Source of the DNA: Micavibrio aeruginosavorus | Lineage (GTDB): Bacteria; Pseudomonadota; Alphaproteobacteria; Micavibrionales; Micavibrionaceae | Direction: 5' to 3' | DNA length: 5,995 nucleotides | Assembly: GCA_003241285.1 (NCBI GenBank) | Contig: QFOT01000132.1 | Span: forward strand, 1 to 5,995 | Shown: positions 1-5,825 of the stretch, one piece after another | How the letters are laid out: every line of letters starts with the position of its first letter | Numbering within the stretch: position 1 is the stretch's first letter | Notes under the pieces: generated by a model | What the model was told of the DNA's origin: nothing | The model's input: the letters and a program-made list of their open reading frames with translations, nothing else | Database searches by the model: none | Position numbers and translations under genes: made by a program

Positions 1-146
1 CTGTCAATAAATTGGCTTTGCCTTCCGCATTCAATGCTATATCCGATCAGAGGCTTACCGTTCATAAGCTTGATATTTTTACCCGGAACTCCTTTTGAGC
101 CACCACGGGCATTAATCAGACCCAGGATTCGTTGGTTTTGCAGCAT
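1..146 (-). CDS. Acylneuraminate (nonulosonate) cytidylyltransferase, N-terminal 48 residues; rest lies beyond the window start
   Basis: Reading the minus strand from an ATG at 146-144 gives 48 uninterrupted codons that run off the left edge. Residues 7-26 are the signature N-terminus of CMP-sialic acid synthetases, with the nucleotide-binding element ARGGSKGVPGKN at 13-24, followed by NGKPLIGYSIE at 29-39. Enzymes of this family (NeuA, LegF, PseF) join CTP to a nonulosonic acid to give the CMP-sugar donor, in the cytoplasm. The family normally starts only a few residues before the hydrophobic strand leading into ARGGSKG, which fits this ATG. No clear Shine-Dalgarno precedes it. The visible part cannot say whether the substrate is neuraminic, legionaminic or pseudaminic acid, so no symbol is given. 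The gene is divergent from the operon starting at 229 and shares an 82-bp intergenic region with it. The family call is firm from the motif; the exact substrate is unknown. Confidence 0.9.
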   Translation of the reverse strand, partial: MLQNQRILGLINARGGSKGVPGKNIKLMNGKPLIGYSIECGRQSQFID

Positions 147-228
147 TGGTAAATCAGCGCTTATCTTGACAAGTAATTGAATTAAAACTAAAAATATCAC
201 AATTTTATGTCCAACGAAAACTAAATTT
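147..228. promoter_or_regulatory. Divergent intergenic region between the cytidylyltransferase and the operon
   Basis: These 82 bases separate two divergent genes and must carry the start signals for both unless the minus gene is read from elsewhere. The sequence is very AT-rich. The plus-direction promoter is listed separately. In the minus direction there is a TTTAAT -10-like hexamer (complement of 181-186), which would give a leader of roughly 30 nt, and a TGGACA -35-like hexamer (complement of 208-213). They are 21 bp apart, too far for a good sigma70 promoter, so the minus-direction promoter is unresolved. I see no obvious operator palindrome. Confidence 0.4.
166..194 (+). promoter_or_regulatory. 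Putative sigma70-type promoter for the plus-strand operon
   Basis: A perfect -35 hexamer TTGACA lies at 166-171. At a 17-bp spacing the sequence TAAAAA at 189-194 matches 4 of 6 bases of the -10 consensus; shifting by one base gives AAAAAT, also 4 of 6. Transcription would start near 200-203, leaving a leader of about 27 nt before the ATG at 229. The element lies in the divergent region between the cytidylyltransferase and dehydrogenase genes. It is the only strong promoter-like match I see upstream of the five-gene run. The prediction is from sequence alone; the weak -10 is the main doubt. Confidence 0.5.
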
Positions 229-1188
229 ATGAACAAAGCCGTGCGGATTTTAAATCTTGAACCTTTGCACTATTCAGCGAATGCTCAAGCCGTTTTGGAA
301 ACGCTAGGCGATGTGACCAATGGGCCATTGTCGCGAAACGAATTGCTGGAGAAAATTGGTGTTTTTGATGTCTTGGTTACACGTCTAGGCCATCAGATAG
401 ATAAAGAAGCACTCAATGCAGCAAACTCCCTAAAGGTTATAGTCAGCGCAACGACCGGCCTGAACCATATAGATATGGAAGTCGCACAAGACAAAAAAAT
501 TACGATTCTTTCCCTGCAAGGAGAACGTGAGTTTCTAGATAGTATTCATGCCACCGCAGAGCATAGTTTTGCTCTTATTTTTTCCTTATATAGAAAAATT
601 CCATCTGCCCATCAAAGCGTTATGAACGGCCACTGGGATAGAGATTCCTTTATAGGAAATGAGTTGCAAGGGAAAAAACTGGGCATTATCGGTCTGGGAA
701 GGCTTGGTACTAAAGTTGCAAATTTTGCCAAAGCTTTTGATATAACCGTTTATGCCTATGATACTAACCCTGCAGTTTCCATGGATGGAATTGAAAACAC
801 GTCTTCACTAAACGAAATAGCGGATTTATGTGATATTATCACCATTCACATTCCCTCTTCTAAAGAAAATAAAAACTTTATCGCCTCTGACTTTTTTAAT
901 CGCATGAAAAGAAATGCAATATTGATCAATACATCACGTGGCGATGTTGTAGATCAGGTAGCTTTGCTGAGTTCATTAAAAGATAAAAAAATAGCAGCAG
1001 CCGCATTAGATGTCCTGGAAGAAGAATATAACGGCAACCTTGGCACATCCCCCTTAATTGAATATGCCCGCAATCATGAAAATTTGATCATCACTCCGCA
1101 TATAGGCGGCGCGACGTATGAGTCGATGCATAAAACTGAACTATTCATGGCGCAAAAGCTTCAACGATTTTTTCTTTCCCAAGCATGA
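229..1188 (+). CDS. D-isomer-specific 2-hydroxyacid dehydrogenase (phosphoglycerate dehydrogenase-like), NAD-dependent
   Basis: This 319-residue protein shows the full layout of the D-2-hydroxyacid dehydrogenase family. The substrate-binding half includes VSATTGLNHID (72-82) and the HATAEHSFAL segment (107-116). The Rossmann domain carries GLGRLG at 155-160 and an acidic residue at the end of the next strand (Asp178), which favours NAD over NADP. The catalytic residues are Arg237 (NTSRGD), Glu266 (in DVLEEEY, where most relatives have EP rather than EY) and His291 (TPHIGGAT). The family oxidises or reduces 2-hydroxy/2-keto acids such as 3-phosphoglycerate, glycerate, lactate or 4-phosphoerythronate. 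It has no C-terminal ACT or other regulatory domain, so it is unlikely to be the feedback-controlled housekeeping SerA. It heads the operon and overlaps the next gene by 4 bp. ATG at 229 lacks a Shine-Dalgarno; GTG at 241 is an alternative start. The family is sure; the substrate is not known. Confidence 0.9.
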   Translation: MNKAVRILNLEPLHYSANAQAVLETLGDVTNGPLSRNELLEKIGVFDVLVTRLGHQIDKEALNAANSLKVIVSATTGLNHIDMEVAQDKKITILSLQGEREFLDSIHATAEHSFALIFSLYRKIPSAHQSVMNGHWDRDSFIGNELQGKKLGIIGLGRLGTKVANFAKAFDITVYAYDTNPAVSMDGIENTSSLNEIADLCDIITIHIPSSKENKNFIASDFFNRMKRNAILINTSRGDVVDQVALLSSLKDKKIAAAALDVLEEEYNGNLGTSPLIEYARNHENLIITPHIGGATYESMHKTELFMAQKLQRFFLSQA

Positions 1189-2168
1189 AAATATATCTCA
1201 CCTATAAAACGGTCGACAAGCCATGGGGCGGAGCAAATAATTTCCTGCGCTCATTAAAAGAGAAACTCGCGTCTCAAGAAGAAATCTCATTCACGGAAGA
1301 AACAGAGGAAGCCGACATTATTTTTATGAACCAGGTTTCAGCCGGACCGGGCAGCGACAAGAGACACTATACGCTTACTGACATCAAAAAAATGAAGGAA
1401 GCTAATCCAAATGCCCGTGTTATTATTCGCGCGGTGAGTCTAAAAATTCATTTTTATCCGACAGGGCCATTTAAATATTATTTTGGCAATGGCTGGCGTT
1501 CAGACAGAAATGTCATTTCTATTATGAATTATGCAGACTTTGTTATATTCCAAAGCGCTTACCAAAAGTCTTTCTTCGACAAACATGGCTTTCGAGGAAA
1601 AAAATTTACAATAATTCATAATGGAGCGGCGGATATTTTTGGCGAAGTTTTGGAAAGACCTGAACTTAAAGATAATCAAGATTTGTACATTCTTTCAAGC
1701 TCGGTTGGAAAAGGTAAAATGAAAAAACACGACTTGATCGCCGCCGCCTCCTTGCTGGATCGTGTAAAAGTTTTTCATGCAGGAACATGGCCGGACGATA
1801 TTTCTCCAGAAAAAATAAATTTATGCGGCGTACTCGATCATCTTGCCCTGAAGAAAATCATGTCGCGATGCCACTATTTTTATCATCCTGCTATTAGAGA
1901 TGCATGTCCAAACTCTTTAATCGAGGGGCTTTATGCCGGCATGCCGGCCCTTTATAATTCTGCCGAAGGATCAAGCCAGGAACTGGCGCATGATGTTGGT
2001 ATAGCAATCAACGAGAAAGATTTATCTTCAACCATTAGACAGGCTCGCAATTCATATGAGGTGATTTCTGATGCTTTATTACTGGCGAGAGACAGATATG
2101 GGATAAAACGAGCTGCGGAAGATTATTATAAAATATTCAAAGCGCAGATAGAGGCCCAAAATGGATAA
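1185..2168 (+). CDS. GT-B glycosyltransferase, family 4-like (group 1), short
   Basis: A 327-residue protein with a GT-B shape. The N-terminal half opens with a strand and a glycine turn (WGGANNFL, 14-21) typical of the acceptor domain. IHNGAADIF (144-152) marks the link to the donor domain. The C-terminal half has LCGVLDH (213-219) and the donor-site segment RDACPNSLIEGLYAGMP (238-254). That segment is the E-x7-E motif of GT4 enzymes with Asp239 in place of the first Glu and Glu247 as the second. No signal peptide or membrane segment is seen, so it would act at the cytoplasmic face, moving a sugar from a nucleotide donor to a lipid-linked glycan. Donor and acceptor cannot be read from sequence. 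It starts within the stop of the dehydrogenase gene (ATGA overlap) with no Shine-Dalgarno, suggesting translational coupling. It is shorter than the usual 350-400 residues, mostly through a reduced N-terminal domain. Confidence 0.8.
   Translation: MKIYLTYKTVDKPWGGANNFLRSLKEKLASQEEISFTEETEEADIIFMNQVSAGPGSDKRHYTLTDIKKMKEANPNARVIIRAVSLKIHFYPTGPFKYYFGNGWRSDRNVISIMNYADFVIFQSAYQKSFFDKHGFRGKKFTIIHNGAADIFGEVLERPELKDNQDLYILSSSVGKGKMKKHDLIAAASLLDRVKVFHAGTWPDDISPEKINLCGVLDHLALKKIMSRCHYFYHPAIRDACPNSLIEGLYAGMPALYNSAEGSSQELAHDVGIAINEKDLSSTIRQARNSYEVISDALLLARDRYGIKRAAEDYYKIFKAQIEAQNG
2151..2160 (+). promoter_or_regulatory. Ribosome binding site for the gene at 2161
   Basis: GAGG at 2151-2154 lies 6 nt before the ATG at 2161, inside the end of the preceding gene. 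It is the only good Shine-Dalgarno match among the five operon genes. It supports the 2161 start despite the 8-bp overlap with the upstream reading frame. Confidence 0.5.
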
Positions 2169-3507
2169 ATGGCTTTATATACCAGTCGAAGTAAAGGTCA
2201 GGGAATTACAGGCCAAACTGCTTCTCGCAAAATTTGCCGCATCGCAAGGATATAATGTAGTCATCGGGCGCAAATCCGAAATCCTCGACATCATTCATTG
2301 GTTACCGCGCGGAATATTCTTTGGCATGTGGGTTCCTGTCAATTTCAAATCATTATACGCCAGACTTAAATTCAAAGGATTTAAAACGACAGGTCTGGAC
2401 GAAGAAGGCCTAGTCATTTTTTCTGATGAAATTTATACTAAAATTCGCCTTTCGAAAGAAACACTTTCTTATGTCGACACTTTTTTTGCATGGGGAGAAT
2501 ATCAGGCAAATATTGTAAAGCGCCTGACAAATGAAAATACAAAAATTTCTCTGGTCGGCAATTTGCGTTTTGACTTACTACGACCAGAAATGAGGGCTTT
2601 ACTCAAACCTGAAGCTGATATCATTAAAAGAAATCACGGCCGTATTGTCCTAATCGTTTCAAGCTTTGCTTTCTCTAATCATTTCAGTGGCGCTGAAGCT
2701 TATATGACAGCACAGAAAAAAAGCAAAATCATCCAGACTCCGGAAGACGAGGCTTTCTTCAGACGCTACATGGAGCTGCAAGATAAGAATTTCGAATATT
2801 TTATTAAAGCAATACCGGAATTAGCAAAAAAATTTCCTGAGCATACGTTTATAATTCGCCCCCACCCTTCCGAAAAAATATCCGTGTGGGAAGACTGCGC
2901 CCAAAAAAGCGGAAATATAAAAATAGACAATACTGGAAATGTTCATGCATGGATCGTTGCCAGCGAGTGCATCGTCCACCATTTCTGCACAACCGCACTG
3001 GAAGCCTTTGCCGCAAATATACCAGCAGTAGCTTACAGACCATTCAAAGATTCAGAACTGGAATCTGACCTTCCTTATTGGGGAAGCCTGGAAGTCGATT
3101 GTGAGAGTGAACTTGTCTTACAATTAAATGACATTCTTGTCGGAAATACAAAGCGCATAGATTTGCGTAGACAAGAAAAACTACCTGTCCTGAAAACATA
3201 TATTCAAAATCTGGATAGCGCTCTATGCGTTGAGCGCATTATTGAGGAAGTGAGAGGCCTTGAAGTTGAACCTGAGTCTTTCGTGGATTTAAAATTACGT
3301 TTTTTCTATATACGGAATAAAGTTATGACAGCATTAAAATGGCTTAAAGCCTCTTTATTGCGCAAGGGATGTTCAGCCTATATCGATCATAAATTTCCAA
3401 AATTTACAAAAGAAGAAATCGAACTTGTTTTTCAATCAATTCCCGGAGATATCGACTTAAAAATTGAACCGATAGCTTCTTATTGTTACCGAATAAGAAA
3501 AGCATGA
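2161..3507 (+). CDS. Surface carbohydrate biosynthesis protein; candidate GT-B nonulosonate/CMP-sugar transferase
   Basis: A 448-residue protein that I recognise as the 'surface carbohydrate biosynthesis protein' family of O-antigen and capsule loci, whose biochemical role is unsettled. Visible landmarks in order: N-terminal strand YIPVEVKVREL (6-16), GLDEEGL (78-84), WGEYQ (111-115), VGNLRFDLL (132-140), RPHPSE (233-238) and HHFCTTALEAFAANIPAV (273-290). The last two resemble the C-terminal donor domain of GT-B enzymes that use CMP-sugars or CDP-polyols. The Glu-Glu-Gly, HP and Thr-Thr elements match in kind and order the motifs of bacterial sialyltransferases. A basic, partly hydrophobic stretch at 378-402 could touch the membrane; the C-terminal part (HKFPKFTKEEI, 410-420) is outside the catalytic fold. 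The gene overlaps its upstream neighbour by 8 bp and its downstream one by 4 bp. The divergent CMP-sugar synthetase suggests the donor. Transferase activity is inference; it could instead handle a phosphopolyol. Confidence 0.75.
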   Translation: MDKWLYIPVEVKVRELQAKLLLAKFAASQGYNVVIGRKSEILDIIHWLPRGIFFGMWVPVNFKSLYARLKFKGFKTTGLDEEGLVIFSDEIYTKIRLSKETLSYVDTFFAWGEYQANIVKRLTNENTKISLVGNLRFDLLRPEMRALLKPEADIIKRNHGRIVLIVSSFAFSNHFSGAEAYMTAQKKSKIIQTPEDEAFFRRYMELQDKNFEYFIKAIPELAKKFPEHTFIIRPHPSEKISVWEDCAQKSGNIKIDNTGNVHAWIVASECIVHHFCTTALEAFAANIPAVAYRPFKDSELESDLPYWGSLEVDCESELVLQLNDILVGNTKRIDLRRQEKLPVLKTYIQNLDSALCVERIIEEVRGLEVEPESFVDLKLRFFYIRNKVMTALKWLKASLLRKGCSAYIDHKFPKFTKEEIELVFQSIPGDIDLKIEPIASYCYRIRKA

Positions 3508-4694
3508 TCCCCATAGCTAAAAAAATTATTGGAGACGCATTGAAGGTCGCAGGAAGAATAATTCCTTCCTCATATCATCCAAACACGCGTTTTTTATCGG
3601 ACGATAGACGTCAAATTTATTTTGGATATTATGATGTAACACCATTTGATAGCCAGGGCAGGCGAATACTTGCAATGCGCACCGGTATAAAAAATATTAG
3701 TCCGCATAATGATGAACCGCCTATCGAAATTGGTTACTTCGATCTTTCTGATAAAAACCCCTCTTTTTATCCTGTTACTACGAGCCTCAGCTGGAACTGG
3801 CAGCAAGGATGCCGCCTGCAATGGTTTCCAAACCTAGATGATCATGTAATTTATAATGATTATAAAAACGGGAAATTTATTTCCTGCCTCTTTAACATCT
3901 GCCAAAAAGAAGTTGTCGAAGAGTTTCATGTGCCTATCTACACGTTATCACCTGATGGAACCTATGGTCTGTCATTAGACTTTTCCCAATTACATAAATT
4001 CCGCCCAGGCTACGGCTATAGTAATGCATCAATACCCTCTGATTCATCAACAGCAGTCAGTCACTTTGATTTTACAAAAAGAGAAATACAGTCATTAATT
4101 TCATACGAAATGATACGGGGAATTGAGGAACTAAAGAAAGTCGATGGTCATACCTACATCAATCACCTTTCCTACTCACCGGATGGAAAACGCTTTATCT
4201 TCTTTTTTATCACCTTTAATCAAGGGACAAGACGCACTTATCTCATGACCGCCAAATCTGATGGGTCTGGTCTGTCGCTATTGATCCCGGAAATGCAGCC
4301 CTCTCATTATGCTTGGAAAAACAGCCATGAGATTTTAATTACAGCCAAGCTGCCCAACGGTAAGATTGGCTACTTTATCGTTAATTGCGATACGCAGCAT
4401 TATCAGAAAATAGAGAATGACCATCTAAGTACCGATGGCCACCCTTCTTTTATAAATAGCCAGGATTTTATAACGGACACCTATCCTGACCGAACAGGAC
4501 ACCAGCATTTATTTGTACAGAATTTATCAGGCTCAAATTATAATTCTGTTGGTCATTTTTATTTACCACCTTCTTTTTTTGGCGAACGTCGATGCGACCT
4601 ACACCCCCGCCTTTCCCCAGATAAAAAAACTGTATGTGTCGATGTAATCCAGAATGGCCGGCGCTCTATGGCAATAATACCACTGAATGAATAA
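3504..4694 (+). CDS. Cytoplasmic beta-propeller-like protein (TolB/PD40-type, distantly oligogalacturonate-lyase-like), function unknown
   Basis: From the ATG at 3504 this gives 396 residues. Repeated strand-turn units of WD40-like/PD40 type are seen: SPDG at 149-152 and 225-228, SPDK at 371-374, with aromatic-rich strands between. Distinct motifs are YFGYYD (39-44), WNWQQGCRLQW (97-107), DGHTYINHLSYSPDG (214-228), STDGHPSF (309-316), TDTYPD (324-329) and DLHPRLSPD (365-373). The His residues at 216, 221, 313 and 367, each in a conserved-looking turn, recall the metal site of oligogalacturonate lyases, but that is inference. There is no signal peptide, so it is probably cytoplasmic, unlike periplasmic TolB. 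The start is chosen because ATG overlaps the upstream stop as ATGA; an in-frame TTG at 3483 would add seven residues but lies inside the previous gene. A weak purine run (AAGAAAAG, 3495-3502) precedes the ATG too closely to be a good ribosome site. The function is not known; its place between glycosyltransferases suggests a role in glycan assembly or modification. Confidence 0.75.
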   Translation: MIPIAKKIIGDALKVAGRIIPSSYHPNTRFLSDDRRQIYFGYYDVTPFDSQGRRILAMRTGIKNISPHNDEPPIEIGYFDLSDKNPSFYPVTTSLSWNWQQGCRLQWFPNLDDHVIYNDYKNGKFISCLFNICQKEVVEEFHVPIYTLSPDGTYGLSLDFSQLHKFRPGYGYSNASIPSDSSTAVSHFDFTKREIQSLISYEMIRGIEELKKVDGHTYINHLSYSPDGKRFIFFFITFNQGTRRTYLMTAKSDGSGLSLLIPEMQPSHYAWKNSHEILITAKLPNGKIGYFIVNCDTQHYQKIENDHLSTDGHPSFINSQDFITDTYPDRTGHQHLFVQNLSGSNYNSVGHFYLPPSFFGERRCDLHPRLSPDKKTVCVDVIQNGRRSMAIIPLNE

Positions 4695-4697
4695 AAA

Positions 4698-5825
4698 ATG
4701 AAAATACTCTACGTTACACCCGGACAAATTCCATCTCAGGCAGCCAATAGCGTTCATGTAATGAAAATGGCGCAGGCTTTTGCAGCAAACGGACAGGATG
4801 TTACCCTTGCCTATGCCTCAACTGCAAACGTATCAAAAGAAGAAATTTACTCACATTACAATGTTGATCAGACATTCTCTTTATGCAGATTTAGCTTAAA
4901 TAGCGGCCCCCTTTCCCGATTTTATTTTTCCCTCCGTATCGCAATTAAAGCGAAAACAAAGAATTTTAATTTCGTCTTTAGCCGCTGTATTCCGAGCTCT
5001 TATTTTTCCTTACTATTCGGAAATTTATCTTTCTTGGAAATACATGAAAGCCCCAATGCTTTTAACAAAATAGCACGCTTTATGTTTGAGCGCATTATCA
5101 GGCATAAAAATTTTCTTGGCCTGATTGTGATTTCTGCTTCCTTAGAAAAACATGTTCTAGAAATCACCAATCTAAGCCCTAACAAAGTTTTAACTCTACA
5201 TGATGGGGCAGATATCCATGAGGATTTAAAACCGGAAGAATTTGAGTATGGCACAGGTTACGACTGCCAAATCGGCTATACTGGTCATCTTTATAAAGGT
5301 CGCGGCATTGAGAATATTATTTATCTAGCAAAAGAATTGCCTGATTGTTTCTTTCATATAATTGGTGGACGCACCGAAGATATTTACTTCTGGACAGAAC
5401 AGGCAGGCCACTTAAAGAATATTCATTTTTATGGTCATTTGCCACATGCGAGGATCTCAAGATATACAGCAGCATTCGACATTCTGTTAGCGCCCTATCA
5501 AAGAAAAGTTTCAGTTTCCGGCAATAAGGGGGATACGGCTGCATGGATGTCACCATTAAAAATATTTGAATACATGTCCGCAGGGAAACCTATTATCTGT
5601 TCTGATATTTCTGTCTTGAAAGAAGTAATGAATGATCAGAAGAATTGCCTTTTATGTCCACCCGAAGATTTTTTGGCTTGGAAGGAAAGCGTTCAACTAC
5701 TCAGAAATGATACAAATCTGTCTTTTCGCCTAGGAAATACAGCAAAAAAAGATCTTATTGAAAAATATACATGGACTGCCAGAGCAAAAAAAATACTTAA
5801 TTATTATATAAATTTTTTAAAATAA
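4698..5825 (+). CDS. Glycosyltransferase family 4 (group 1), GT-B fold
   Basis: A complete 375-residue GT4-type enzyme. The N-terminal acceptor domain begins with MKILYVTPG and has the helix SVHVMKMAQAFAANGQDVTL (18-37), the standard opening of the family. Residues 168-172 (HDGAD) mark the interdomain link. The donor domain shows IGYTGHLYKGRG (192-203), IIGG (221-224), FYGHLPH (244-250), LLAPY (263-267) and SPLKIFEYMSAGKPII (285-300), whose Lys288 and Glu291 are in the nucleotide-sugar site. A C-terminal YTWTARAKKIL (357-367) is typical of the helix that crosses back to the N-domain. It would transfer a sugar to a lipid-linked oligosaccharide at the inner face of the cytoplasmic membrane, with retention of configuration as in the family. 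Donor identity is not readable. It starts 3 bp after the preceding stop with no clear Shine-Dalgarno, so it probably depends on reinitiation. Its 3' end overlaps the convergent minus-strand gene by 9 bp. Confidence 0.9.
   Translation: MKILYVTPGQIPSQAANSVHVMKMAQAFAANGQDVTLAYASTANVSKEEIYSHYNVDQTFSLCRFSLNSGPLSRFYFSLRIAIKAKTKNFNFVFSRCIPSSYFSLLFGNLSFLEIHESPNAFNKIARFMFERIIRHKNFLGLIVISASLEKHVLEITNLSPNKVLTLHDGADIHEDLKPEEFEYGTGYDCQIGYTGHLYKGRGIENIIYLAKELPDCFFHIIGGRTEDIYFWTEQAGHLKNIHFYGHLPHARISRYTAAFDILLAPYQRKVSVSGNKGDTAAWMSPLKIFEYMSAGKPIICSDISVLKEVMNDQKNCLLCPPEDFLAWKESVQLLRNDTNLSFRLGNTAKKDLIEKYTWTARAKKILNYYINFLK

Noticed and set aside
147..200. Minus-strand open frame continuing upstream of the cytidylyltransferase ATG, with a GTG at 200-198
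   Set aside because: The extra residues are an AT-rich hydrophobic run with no likeness to the family, whose members start just before the ARGGSKG motif. The openness is best explained by base composition.
181..213. Minus-direction sigma70 promoter from TGGACA (208-213) and TTTAAT (181-186)
   Set aside because: The spacing is 21 bp, outside the normal 15-19 bp range, so it is mentioned only within the intergenic entry.
2849..3043. 64-codon minus-strand open frame
   Set aside because: It is antisense to the conserved RPHPSE and HHFCTTALEAF motifs of a clear gene, has no recognisable product and is explained as a shadow.
3483..3503. TTG start giving a seven-residue N-terminal extension of the beta-propeller protein
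   Set aside because: It lies inside the preceding gene with no ribosome site, while the ATG at 3504 overlaps the upstream stop as ATGA, the same arrangement as at 1185.
3594..3821. 75-codon minus-strand open frame
   Set aside because: Antisense to the beta-propeller gene, whose frame keeps motif-level sense throughout this stretch; no ribosome site or family likeness.
5000..5556. Minus-strand open frames at 5000-5254 and 5317-5556, and the plus-strand frame at 5345-5527
   Set aside because: All lie over the well-conserved GT4 gene and have no plausible product of their own.
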